The notes: a model not told the origin generated them from the letters alone. 12,267 nucleotides of DNA from Nitrospirota bacterium (GCA_023248505.1 JAHFEM010000012.1:1-12267); one strand, 5' to 3'; counted from the stretch's first letter, positions 1-7,641 are shown. Numbers and translations: made by a program.

Positions 1-1056
1 CTCTCTTTTGCCGTCGCCATCGATGTCGGCCACCACCGGGGGGGAATCGGTAAACTCGCTCCGATCGGTTCCGTCGGGTCCCCACCCCTGAATCGCCAAG
101 GCGGAGCTGTGGAAGGCCGGGACACCGGGAAAATAGCGCCGCTTGAAGATCGGATGGGTGACGAAAGGGGCGCCGTTCATATGGTAGACGCCGACATAGG
201 CGTTGTCGTAGCCGATCAGCATGTCGTTCTTTCCATCGCCGTTTAAGTCGGCGATCCCGACATTTTGGTTATAGGTGCCCGCTTCAAAGCAGGTGACCTT
301 CGGAGCGCAGCCGAGGGTAGAAGAGAGCTGCGGCCAGCCGGGCATGACCGCGCCGGTCGCGTTCATCAAATAGGCGATCGGTTTCGTGAACGACCGCGCC
401 GCCAAGAGTCCCTTTTTCCCGGTCGCGGGGTCGATGATTCCCGCGGCCAGCGACCGCACCTCCGAGGTCCCGCCGAAGAATTTGGGCCAGCCCGCTTTGG
501 GCTGTCCGTTCCATTGCCAGACCGAGACCTTTTCTTGATGGCTGCCGACGGCGACCTCCTGTCGTCCATCCAGATCGAGGTCGGTGACCACCGGCGGTCC
601 CCAAATCCGACCGACCGTGGAGGCGACCCCCTTCCAAAAAAGCGTTCCGTCCGAATGCCAGACATACAGGGTTCGATCTCTCGCCGCAATAATCTCCGGA
701 TAGCCGTCCTTGTCCAGATCGGCCACCGCGGGAGAGCTCAGCCACCCTTCGTATCCGCCGTTCAATGTTTGTAGGAGTTTCGGCGCTTGGACCGGAAGAA
801 TCACGGAAGCGGCTCGCTGAACGACGGCGATCGGTTCTCCCGAATTAGGATCTTCGTTCGCTGGGAGATCGTCTTGAACCGTCGAAGGGGCGACGGCCGG
901 ATCTGAACCGGCGGGCTGCGCGGGAGGAACGCCGGTGTCGCCCGCGACCCGATCGGGGGTGTGGGACAGAGAGGAGTCGCCGCAGGCGGCCAGAGAAAAA
1001 CTGAGGGCAAAGAGCAAGCCTAGAAAAATATTTCGAACAAAAGGGTGAGAAGACAT
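1..1056 (-). CDS. FG-GAP/VCBS-repeat beta-propeller lipoprotein, C-terminal part outside window
   Basis: The frame reads open from an ATG at 1056 through all 352 codons to base 1, so the C-terminus lies beyond the window. The N-terminus is a lipoprotein signal peptide: a short n-region with Arg8, a hydrophobic stretch at about residues 10-22, then the lipobox LAAC with Cys25 followed by Gly-Asp. A Pro/Ala/Asp-rich linker (about 27-90) leads into FG-GAP-type repeats, each with a Dx[DN]xDG calcium-binding-like loop, at residues 113-118, 159-164, 270-275 and 344-349. Cys250 and Cys256 match a Cys pair in the next gene upstream and may form a disulfide. A strong Shine-Dalgarno sequence 8 bases before the ATG supports this start. 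The gene is a clear tandem paralogue of 1186-2868, sharing whole phrases such as GWGPDG and RSEFTDSPPV. Its likely place is membrane-anchored on the periplasmic side or the cell surface. Ligand and role are unknown; propellers of this kind often mediate binding or scaffolding. Family call is firm, function open. Confidence 0.9.
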   Translation of the reverse strand, partial: MSSHPFVRNIFLGLLFALSFSLAACGDSSLSHTPDRVAGDTGVPPAQPAGSDPAVAPSTVQDDLPANEDPNSGEPIAVVQRAASVILPVQAPKLLQTLNGGYEGWLSSPAVADLDKDGYPEIIAARDRTLYVWHSDGTLFWKGVASTVGRIWGPPVVTDLDLDGRQEVAVGSHQEKVSVWQWNGQPKAGWPKFFGGTSEVRSLAAGIIDPATGKKGLLAARSFTKPIAYLMNATGAVMPGWPQLSSTLGCAPKVTCFEAGTYNQNVGIADLNGDGKNDMLIGYDNAYVGVYHMNGAPFVTHPIFKRRYFPGVPAFHSSALAIQGWGPDGTDRSEFTDSPPVVADIDGDGKRE

Positions 1057-1063
1057 CAAATCG

Positions 1064-1071
1064 ACCTCCTT
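1064..1071 (-). promoter_or_regulatory. Strong ribosome binding site of the truncated FG-GAP lipoprotein
   Basis: Read on the minus strand this is AAGGAGGT, an almost complete anti-16S match, with its GGAGG 8 bases before the ATG at 1056. It fixes the start of the downstream lipoprotein and predicts strong translation. Confidence 0.85.
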
Positions 1072-1185
1072 GATAAAGAAGCGAACGCAAAGTGGCATTT
1101 TACTCTTTTCTAACCAAAAGGATAGTCTGCGGGGAGATGCGCTTCTTGACTTTAATAAACGAATATGACTCGTAGAAATGGGATA

Positions 1186-2868
1186 TCAGTGACCGGCATC
1201 ACCGTTTCGGAGGAGGTCGCCGCGTCCGGTCGGCCAGAGGAGCTGATTCGGTTTCGATCCGGGGAGCGAATAGATCTGCACCCCCCCTTGGGAGGTGGCG
1301 TCTTTGAGCTGCACGATCGCCTCCAGCTCTCCGTCGCCGTCGATGTCGGCGAGCGTCGGGGCGGCCATCGAACCCCGCCCCGGCAGGGCGACCTTTTCCA
1401 GCAGGCCTCCGAGGTGATCGAGGACGATCAACGCCCCTTTTCCCGCCGCCGTCTCATAGGTCGCGAAGAGAATCTCCGGGATCCCGTCGTTGTTTAGATC
1501 GGCCACCGCCGGCTCGGTCGCAAACCGGGTTCCCAACGCGTCGAAGGAAAACTGCCAGAAGAGCTGCCCATCGGGGTGCACCGCATAAAGCATGCCGTCG
1601 TAGGCCGGGAAGAGGATCTCTTTTTTGCCGTCCCCGTCGAGGTCGGCCACGGCGGGCGCGGGGCTGACGTCGACGATGTTCGTTCCGGGGGGATCCTCGG
1701 TCACCAGCGGCGCATGATAGCGCCGGGTCTCAAACGGCCGCTCGAAGCCGGGCAGGCGGGTGGCATCGGGGCGAAAAACGAAGAGGGAATTCCCCAAGAT
1801 CGTGGTGATCCCGGCCCGTTCATGATCCCCCACAAGGATCAGCTCCAGGCGGCCGTCGCCGTCGAGGTCGGCGATCACCGGCGGGGAGTCGGTGAACTCG
1901 CTGCGGTCTTCTCCATCCGGCCCCCATCCCTGGCCGGCCAAGACCGGATCGTGAAAGGCGGGCACCCCCGGGAAGAAAGGCCGGTTGAGGAAGGGGGTTC
2001 TGAAAGGGATGCCGTCGAGCTGGAAGACGCCGACATAGGCGTTGTCGTAGCCGATGATCGCGTCGGTTTTTCCATCGCCGTCGAGGTCGGCAAGCGCCGC
2101 ATTCTGATCGTAGGTCCCCGCCTCGAAGCAGTTCGCGCCGACCGTGGGGAGCAGGACGCACCCCCCCAACGGTGAGAGTTGCGGCCAGCCGGAAAGGACC
2201 GCTCCCTGGGAATCGAACAGAAACGCCACCGGGATCTGGGTCGTTCGGGTTCGCGCCGCCAGAAGCGCCATCTTGCCGTTGCCGAGGGAACCCGCCGCCA
2301 GCGAACGGATCTCGCGATTCGCCGAGCCGGTCTCCCCTCCGACCACTTTCGGCCAGCCGCTCTTCATCTTCCCATCCCAGCTCCAGACCGAGATCGTCTC
2401 CTTGCTGCTCCCGACCGCCACCTCCAGCCGGCCGTCGCCGTCGAGATCGGCCACCACCGGGGGCCCCCAGATCCGGCCGCTGCTCTGGCCCGGGGAGGCC
2501 TCGGCGGAGAAACCGTAGACCGCCTTCCAGAAAAGGGTCCCGTCGGCATGCCAGACGAGGACGAATTCCTTGCGCGCCGCGATGATCTCCATCTTTCCGT
2601 CGCCGTCGAGATCGGCCGTCGCCACGCCGCCGCGCCATCCCTCCTCGCCGCCCGCCAATGTCAACTTGAGCCGCGGCTCCCTGACCGGCTCGGGGGGGGA
2701 CGACTGCGCTGTCGTGTTGGCCGGCACCGGCGGAGCGGAAGCCGGGGGCGCGGCCACATCGGAGACGGACGGCGCGGAAGAAGATCCACGAGAGCAATGG
2801 GCCAACAAGGGGGAGAGGAGAACCAATAACAGAAGAAAATAAAAACGATCAAGACGAATTAGAACCAA
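1186..2868 (-). CDS. FG-GAP/VCBS-repeat beta-propeller lipoprotein, complete
   Basis: A 560-residue exported protein ending in TGA at 1186. I chose the TTG start at 2868 over the longer TTG at 2910 for two reasons. An AAGGGA ribosome site sits 5 bases upstream, and the resulting signal peptide (MVLIRLDR, then an FYFLLLLVLL core, then the lipobox LLAHC) puts the lipid cysteine at residue 25, exactly as in the neighbouring paralogue. A Ser/Pro/Ala-rich linker follows (about 26-70). Seven FG-GAP-type blades have Dx[DN]xDG loops near residues 86, 141, 261, 334, 409, 457 and 508, fitting a seven-bladed calcium-binding beta-propeller. The C-terminus (GRGDLLRNG) resembles the end of other secreted FG-GAP proteins. 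It lies 48 bases after the Crp-type regulator stop and 129 bases before the paralogue, all co-directional, so an operon is likely. Function (adhesion, scaffold or substrate binding) cannot be read from the sequence. Confidence 0.9.
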   Translation of the reverse strand: MVLIRLDRFYFLLLLVLLSPLLAHCSRGSSSAPSVSDVAAPPASAPPVPANTTAQSSPPEPVREPRLKLTLAGGEEGWRGGVATADLDGDGKMEIIAARKEFVLVWHADGTLFWKAVYGFSAEASPGQSSGRIWGPPVVADLDGDGRLEVAVGSSKETISVWSWDGKMKSGWPKVVGGETGSANREIRSLAAGSLGNGKMALLAARTRTTQIPVAFLFDSQGAVLSGWPQLSPLGGCVLLPTVGANCFEAGTYDQNAALADLDGDGKTDAIIGYDNAYVGVFQLDGIPFRTPFLNRPFFPGVPAFHDPVLAGQGWGPDGEDRSEFTDSPPVIADLDGDGRLELILVGDHERAGITTILGNSLFVFRPDATRLPGFERPFETRRYHAPLVTEDPPGTNIVDVSPAPAVADLDGDGKKEILFPAYDGMLYAVHPDGQLFWQFSFDALGTRFATEPAVADLNNDGIPEILFATYETAAGKGALIVLDHLGGLLEKVALPGRGSMAAPTLADIDGDGELEAIVQLKDATSQGGVQIYSLPGSKPNQLLWPTGRGDLLRNGDAGH

Positions 2869-2873
2869 ACCGA

Positions 2874-2879
2874 TCCCTT
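2874..2879 (-). promoter_or_regulatory. Ribosome binding site supporting a TTG start at 2868
   Basis: The minus strand reads AAGGGA five bases before TTG 2868. An ATG at 2882 lies in another frame and stops after six residues. No comparable site stands before the alternative TTG at 2910, so this site favours the shorter N-terminus with a normal lipoprotein signal. Confidence 0.5.
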
Positions 2880-2916
2880 CATACAAAAATGAGAAACAAC
2901 GTTCCGGCAAAATCTA

Positions 2917-3603
2917 TCAGAGCGCTTCCCGGCTAAGATCGGTCTGCCGGACGATGATGATCTCCTTCCCTTCCGTTCGGATCGATCCGGCGCGCTCAAA
3001 CTCTTTTAGAACCCGGATAAAGGTCTCGCGGGTCACACCGGCCATCGCCGCCAACTGCTGGCGGGTGAGCGCCAGACGGACGCGAATCCCCTCTTTCCCC
3101 TCCCACTCCCCATCGGGAATGAGATCGAGCAGGACACGGCTCACCTTGCCGTGGGCGTCCGACAGGATGGCGGAGCCGATCCGCTCGTTCGCCTTTCGGA
3201 GCCGTCGGCTCAACGTGGCAAGCATTTTGAGAGACCAGTGCGGATGCTCCTGAATGAATCGAAGAAACGAATCGCGATCGAGCGTGAAGACCTGGCTCTT
3301 CTCCAGCGCCGTCACGGTAGCGGAGCGGGGATATCCGTCCAGAATCGCCATCTCTCCGAAGATCTCCCCCGGCTGCATCACACGGAGAATCACCTCTCGG
3401 CCATGGCGATCGGTCAAGGTAACCTTCACCCGTCCCGATCTTAAGATAAAAAGAGTGCTCCCAGGATCATTGGCCCGAAAAAGAACCTCATTCTTCCGAT
3501 ACCCCCCCTCTTTGAGAAGCGGCACCAACTTCTTAAGCTCCTCGGCAGAAAGCTCTTGAAAGAGGAAAACATGGCGCAGCATGAGATACTTATCATCGGT
3601 CAT
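2917..3603 (-). CDS. Crp/Fnr-family transcriptional regulator
   Basis: A 228-residue regulator of usual family length. Residues about 14-125 form a cyclic-nucleotide-binding-type beta-roll with the cassette GEIFGEMAILDG and Glu84, Arg93, Ser94 in the places that contact the phosphate-ribose in CRP. A long dimerisation helix follows (about 120-148). A winged helix-turn-helix lies at about 178-199, with recognition helix TRETFIRVLK. Its Arg192, Glu193 and Arg197 correspond to CRP Arg180, Glu181 and Arg185, which read the GTGA half-site. There is no cysteine at all, so it cannot hold an FNR-type iron-sulfur cluster. The start is the ATG at 3603 with a weak GAGTG site; an ATG at 3582 is possible. 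A sigma70-type promoter lies upstream. It is the first gene before the two FG-GAP lipoproteins and is divergent from hisS. Regulation of the lipoproteins by this protein is inferred from position only; the effector is unknown. Confidence 0.93.
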   Translation of the reverse strand: MTDDKYLMLRHVFLFQELSAEELKKLVPLLKEGGYRKNEVLFRANDPGSTLFILRSGRVKVTLTDRHGREVILRVMQPGEIFGEMAILDGYPRSATVTALEKSQVFTLDRDSFLRFIQEHPHWSLKMLATLSRRLRKANERIGSAILSDAHGKVSRVLLDLIPDGEWEGKEGIRVRLALTRQQLAAMAGVTRETFIRVLKEFERAGSIRTEGKEIIIVRQTDLSREAL

Positions 3604-3650
3604 ATCACACTCACTCTCGGTAAAAAGGAAAGTAAAAATGCTGAAGCACT

Positions 3651-3680
3651 AGTATATCGCCCCCCTCCAAAGGATGGCAA
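3651..3680 (-). promoter_or_regulatory. Sigma70-type promoter of the Crp/Fnr regulator
   Basis: On the minus strand TTGCCA (3675-3680) is followed after 18 bases by TATACT (3651-3656). These are five-of-six matches to each consensus hexamer. Transcription would start near 3644, giving a leader of about 40 bases before the ATG at 3603. It would drive the regulator and probably the two lipoproteins. Confidence 0.65.
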
Positions 3681-3696
3681 GAATTTTCGAAGGGCA

Positions 3697-3758
3697 ATGA
3701 GGAATCAAGCACGTTGGTAATGGGGCGTTGCCCCAAGCCATCGCGCTTGATTCCTCAT
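3697..3758. repeat. 62-base imperfect palindrome (compound hairpin) between divergent genes
   Basis: Perfect 14-base arms (ATGAGGAATCAAGC at 3697-3710 and its complement at 3745-3758) enclose an A/C mismatch. Next comes CGTTGG (3712-3717) facing CCATCG (3738-3743) with one mismatch, then a small TAA/AG bulge, and finally a tip hairpin TGGGGC-GTT-GCCCCA (3721-3735). The nested symmetry can form one long cruciform or hairpin. It lies 16 bases upstream of the regulator's -35 box and about 46 bases upstream of the hisS -35 box. No gene ends here, so a terminator role is not expected. It could be a small palindromic mobile repeat (REP- or MITE-like), a large operator, or a terminator for an unrecognised small RNA. 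Confidence 0.7.
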
Positions 3759-3804
3759 CCTTGACATGCTCAGATTTCTAATGGTTTCAACTCCGCGCTT
3801 CTCC

Positions 3805-3833
3805 TTGACTTCAAAAGAAGTCATCGCTATAGT
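3805..3833 (+). promoter_or_regulatory. Near-consensus sigma70-type promoter of hisS
   Basis: TTGACT (3805-3810), a 17-base spacer and TATAGT (3828-3833) are each five-of-six matches at ideal spacing. The start of transcription would be near 3840, leaving a leader of about 22 bases before the hisS ATG at 3862. This rules out an upstream ATG-like start at 3766, which would lie before the promoter. Confidence 0.78.
3806..3823. promoter_or_regulatory. 18-base perfect dyad overlapping the hisS -35 box (candidate operator)
   Basis: TGACTTC-AAAA-GAAGTCA is a perfect inverted repeat with 7-base arms. It covers five of the six -35 bases and most of the spacer. A dimeric repressor bound here would block RNA polymerase. 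The binding protein is unknown. The arms do not match the FNR (TTGAT-N4-ATCAA) or CRP (TGTGA-N6-TCACA) consensus, so linking it to the divergent Crp-type gene would be speculation. Confidence 0.5.
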
Positions 3834-3848
3834 GTCCCTTAAGTTTTC

Positions 3849-3854
3849 TAAGGG
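3849..3854 (+). promoter_or_regulatory. Ribosome binding site of hisS
   Basis: TAAGGG ends 7 bases before ATG 3862 and, together with the promoter, decides that start. The protein then begins MSKFASLRGFKD, the usual HisRS N-terminus. Confidence 0.7.
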
Positions 3855-3861
3855 TCAATCC

Positions 3862-5114
<1,253 letters not shown>

Positions 5115-5118
<4 letters not shown>

Positions 5119-6083
5119 TTCGCCCCTTCGCATCTCCCCTCCTCTTTTTCTCTGTCATTCTCTTTCTGATCTCTTGCGGAGGTGGAGGGGGGACCGCATC
5201 GATCCACCTTCCCCGGACCTACTTCGTCACCGCTTCCTCCGCGGGAGGAAGCGACCTTCAGCCCGGCACCGTCGACGCTCCTTTTTCCACCATCACCCAT
5301 GCCCTCGATGTGGCGCAAGGAGGGGATACGATCCAGGTGGCCGCGGGGACCTATCAGCCCGGCAGCACCACCGGACTTCCGACCGATCCCGGCGAGACCT
5401 TCCCCCTCCGAATCAAGGAAAGGGTCTTGCTTACCGGGGAGCCGAACGCCGCGACCCAAGGGACGGTCCTCCAAGGAAGCGGCGCCTATACCAGTCCGGC
5501 CGCGGGTCCCCTTTTGGCGGCGGTGATCCTCGCCGAAGGGGCCTCGATCTCCCGTTTGACCGTTCGAAGCGAGGGGCGGGTCGGCCTCGTCGCGGAGGGG
5601 GTCAACGGGACCGTCAGCAACGTTCAATTCACCAACAACGACACCGGGGCGCTTCTGATCTCAAGCAATGTCACCGTCTCGAACAACGCGATCAGCCAGA
5701 ACAATATCGGAATCAAATCGATGTCGGGGGACGCCGGCCTCATCGCGCAGAATACGATCCAAAATAATACAGGCGGCGCGATCGGCGTCTTGATCTCGAA
5801 CGCCGCTCCCGCGCTTCGTCAAAATCAAATCAGGAACAATCCGGGGGGAGGGGTTGTGATTGAAGGGGCATCGAATCCCGATCTGGGGGGTGGAGGAGGG
5901 AGCGACGGCGGCAATACGCTTAGCTGCAACGGGGGCGACCTGATTAATAACGGCAATGGAGCGATCTTCGCCCGGAATAATCTCTGGGATCATTCCGCTC
6001 CGGATAGGGTCGACGCCGTCAACGGCGGCTCCGGATCGATCGACACCACCGGCGCCGGGGTCGCGACAACTCCCTGCGGATAA
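5115..6083 (+). CDS. DUF1565-like right-handed beta-helix lipoprotein with non-AUG start
   Basis: The frame is open well into hisS and ends at TAA 6081-6083. A clear lipoprotein signal, IRPFASPLLFF to the lipobox LISC then five glycines, precedes a DUF1565-type start (TYFVTASSAGG, then DAPFSTITHALDVAQGGDTI and GTY). After it comes a parallel beta-helix rich in Asn/Gly turns (NNDTGALLISSN, NTIQNNTGGAI, NQIRNNPGGGV), a DLGGGGGSDGGN phrase and an SCNGG loop. No ATG, GTG or TTG precedes the signal. The candidates are CTG 5115, whose CTGA gives a 4-base overlap with the hisS stop, and ATT 5076 with a GGAG upstream. The first GTG (5310) would cut off the signal peptide and the N-terminal part of the DUF1565 domain. 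With CTG the protein is 322 residues with lipid Cys21. Probably anchored in the outer or inner membrane and co-translated with hisS. Beta-helix proteins often bind or cleave polysaccharides, but I see no catalytic residues I can name. Confidence 0.8.
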
Positions 6084-6183
6084 GATCGACCGATTGGACA
6101 AGAAAGACGACGTCAGGAAATAGAAAAACCGAAACGGAGAATAATCGAGGGCGCCTATTGAAGGGAGGGTCACATCGGGTGCA

Positions 6184-6200
6184 AAACGGGGAGGCCGTTT
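6184..6200. terminator. Small bidirectional hairpin between convergent genes
   Basis: AAACGG-GGAGG-CCGTTT forms a 6-base stem with a 5-base loop. On the minus strand it overlaps the ihfB-like stop codon and is followed by a short T run (CCGTTTTGC), with A residues on the other side, as in small bidirectional terminators. The stem and T run are short, so termination may be partial. The rest of 6084-6183 holds nothing I can name. Confidence 0.4.
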
Positions 6201-6480
6201 ATCCCCGGTCGACCAATTCTTTTAATTCTTTTCCGGCTTTGAAAAACGGGACCTTTTTTTCCGGAACCGCCACCAATGCGCCGGTCTTTGGGTTTCGGCC
6301 CTCGCGCATTCTCCGATGGCGGAGCCGGAAGCTGCCAAAACCCCGAATCTCGATCTTGTCCCCCTTCGCCAGCGCCTCTTTGATGCTGTCGAAGAAAGTA
6401 TTGACCAAGATTTCCGTCTGGCGCTTGGTCAGGACGGTATAGTGTTCCGCGACCTTCTCAATCAATTCTGCTTTGGTCAT
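6199..6480 (-). CDS. ihfB: IHF/HU-family DNA-bending protein, IHF beta-like
   Basis: A 93-residue histone-like protein of full family length. Helices at about 3-38 form the dimer body. RGFGSF (46-51) starts the beta-arm, and GRNPKTG (61-67) is the arm tip, where Pro64 corresponds to the proline that intercalates into DNA and kinks it. The C-terminus KVPFFKAGKELKELV matches the family. The arm sequence is closer to IHF beta than to generic HU, but whether it pairs with an alpha subunit or acts as a homodimer cannot be told here. A GGGGGGAG ribosome site stands just before ATG 6480. It is last in the rpsA-sppA-ihfB run, 65 bases after sppA. In proteobacteria ihfB also commonly follows rpsA, which supports the name. 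Confidence 0.9.
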   Translation of the reverse strand: MTKAELIEKVAEHYTVLTKRQTEILVNTFFDSIKEALAKGDKIEIRGFGSFRLRHRRMREGRNPKTGALVAVPEKKVPFFKAGKELKELVDRG

Positions 6481-6545
6481 GCTCCCCCCCTATTTACGTT
6501 GATGGATCGGGCGCCATCCCTGCATATCTCGACTCTGCTGAACGG

Positions 6546-7439
6546 CTACTGAAAGGAGAGAAGATAATCCAGCCGGACCGATGTCGCCGGGAAGTGAGCG
6601 CCCTCCCACTTTCCCATAAATTCGCTCCGGAGCAATTGAAAAAGGGTCAACCGCTCCTGTGTCTCGACCATCTGAGGCTCTCCCTTGATACCGGCCAGCT
6701 CCGCCGTTCGCTTAATCGCATCCTGAAGCGTCCCCAGTTCGTCGACCAGGCCGATCTCCTTCGCCTGCCGGCCGGTGAAAACCCGCCCATCGGCATAGGC
6801 GCGAACCGTTTCGATTTTGAGCGAGCGACCTTCCGCCACCGCTTCGATGAACTGGGCGTGGACGTCGTCCATCACATGCTGCAGCAGCGCGCGATCTTTC
6901 TCCGTCATCTTTCGAAAGGGAGAGCCGACATCTTTATTCTCCCCGGCTTTGATCACGACACCCTCGACACCGATCTTTTGAAGGAGCCCCTCGACGTTCA
7001 CCAGTTCCATGATGACCCCGATGCTGCCGGTCAGGGTTCCGGGATTGGCGATAATTTTCTCCGAGGCGGCGGCGATATAATACCCGCCGGAAGCGGCGAC
7101 CGTCCCCATGGAGGTGACGATCTTTTTCTTTCCGGCCGCGCGGATCTGCTTGACTTCGTCGTAAATTTCTTGGGAAGGAACCACGGCGCCGCCGGGGCTA
7201 TCGATTCGAAGGAGGATCGCTTTGATGCTGTCATCATCGCGGTAGCGCCGAAGCTCCTCGACCACGAGCTTTGAATCGGCGATTACCCCCTCGATCCGAA
7301 CCAGGGCAATCCGATCGCCCGATCTCCACCCTTTGTCTCCCCCGCCGATCATCCGAGTCGCCCAAAAGGTGAAGAGGAAGAAAATAAACAGGAAGAGAAG
7401 AAAGTAGATTCCGCCGATGAGAAAAGCTTTTCGATTCAT
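6546..7439 (-). CDS. sppA: Signal peptide peptidase SppA, single-domain type
   Basis: SppA is a membrane-bound serine protease that degrades signal peptides left after protein export. The protein has 297 residues, about half the length of the duplicated E. coli form and close to the Bacillus type. One transmembrane segment spans about residues 6-27 after MNRKA. The S49 domain shows IDSPGG (79-84), GTVAASGGYY with the nucleophile Ser117, LTGSIGV (136-142) and AGENKD with the base Lys169. The Ser-to-Lys spacing of 52 matches the Bacillus subtilis enzyme as I recall it. C-terminal RVFTGRQAKEIGLVDELG (18 residues) is a family signature. It follows rpsA after about 200 bases and precedes ihfB. No pseudogene signs. 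Confidence 0.96.
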   Translation of the reverse strand: MNRKAFLIGGIYFLLFLFIFFLFTFWATRMIGGGDKGWRSGDRIALVRIEGVIADSKLVVEELRRYRDDDSIKAILLRIDSPGGAVVPSQEIYDEVKQIRAAGKKKIVTSMGTVAASGGYYIAAASEKIIANPGTLTGSIGVIMELVNVEGLLQKIGVEGVVIKAGENKDVGSPFRKMTEKDRALLQHVMDDVHAQFIEAVAEGRSLKIETVRAYADGRVFTGRQAKEIGLVDELGTLQDAIKRTAELAGIKGEPQMVETQERLTLFQLLRSEFMGKWEGAHFPATSVRLDYLLSFQ

Positions 7440-7479
7440 ATTGGTGTGGGAACTCCGGCAGAGCCATCAGGAGCATTTC

Positions 7480-7494
7480 CCCGCCTCGGGCGGG
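7480..7494. other. GC hairpin in sppA leader
   Basis: CCCGCC-TCG-GGCGGG, a 6-base all-GC stem, lies about 40 bases before the sppA ATG on the minus strand. It has no T run after it on that strand, so it is unlikely to be a simple terminator. It is one of four hairpins in the rpsA-sppA gap. Confidence 0.55.
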
Positions 7495-7501
7495 CGCCGA
7501 A

Positions 7502-7519
7502 GGGACCCGAACAGGTCCC
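7502..7519. other. Hairpin GGGACC/GGTCCC in rpsA-sppA gap
   Basis: A perfect 6-base stem with a 6-base loop (CGAACA on the plus strand), 7 bases from the preceding GC hairpin. No T run follows on the transcribed strand. Its function is unknown. Confidence 0.5.
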
Positions 7520-7523
7520 CTCA

Positions 7524-7539
7524 TCGAATCCCGATTCGA
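7524..7539. other. Palindrome TCGAATC-CC-GATTCGA in rpsA-sppA gap
   Basis: A 16-base dyad with 7-base arms around a two-base centre. As RNA it would fold with a 5-base stem and a 6-base loop; as DNA it could serve as an operator. It sits between two other hairpins. Confidence 0.5.
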
Positions 7540-7545
7540 AACCGT

Positions 7546-7588
7546 TCTTCCCTCTCCTCGCATTTGAAAAGAGCAAGGAGAGGGAAGA
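7546..7588 (-). other. Long 13-base-stem hairpin downstream of rpsA
   Basis: TCTTCCCTCTCCT (7546-7558) pairs perfectly with 7576-7588 around a 17-base loop. It stands about 53 bases after the rpsA stop. On the transcribed strand no T run follows the stem (it continues ACGGTTTCG), so it fits an RNA 3'-end stabiliser, an RNase processing site or a Rho-related terminator better than a classical intrinsic terminator. Confidence 0.6.
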
Positions 7589-7641
7589 TTTCAATCGGCA
7601 AAGCGCTTTATTTCGCGATGAATAGAAGACCCGAACCGGCC

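Noticed and set aside
265..774. Open frames on the plus strand and in other minus frames across 284-745 and 801-1090
   Set aside because: They are low-complexity Arg/Gly/Pro-rich shadows of the FG-GAP lipoprotein frame, which is itself open from 1056 to the window edge.
1057..1185. Possible separate promoter before the truncated lipoprotein
   Set aside because: TATCCT and TAAAAT -10-like boxes occur on the minus strand, but none has a credible -35 box at 16-18 bases.
2869..2910. TTG at 2910 as start of the complete FG-GAP lipoprotein
   Set aside because: It adds a charged 14-residue extension before the signal peptide and has no ribosome site; TTG 2868 gives a normal signal peptide matching the paralogue.
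3605..3609. TGTGA half-site near the regulator start
   Set aside because: No TCACA partner at the proper spacing; a single 5-base half-site is not evidence of autoregulation.
3836..3854. CCCTTA/TAAGGG inverted repeat that could hide the hisS ribosome site
   Set aside because: The left arm lies mostly upstream of the predicted transcription start near 3840, so it would not be in the message. It would count only if transcription starts earlier.
3766..3861. Longer hisS reading frame beginning at 3766
   Set aside because: It would start before the near-consensus promoter at 3805-3833, lacks a ribosome site, and adds 32 residues that do not look like HisRS. The start at 3862 has both a ribosome site and the family N-terminus.
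7440..7563. Small minus-strand ORF in the rpsA-sppA gap running into sppA
   Set aside because: It runs through the hairpin cluster and then out of frame through sppA, and its residues show no family resemblance.
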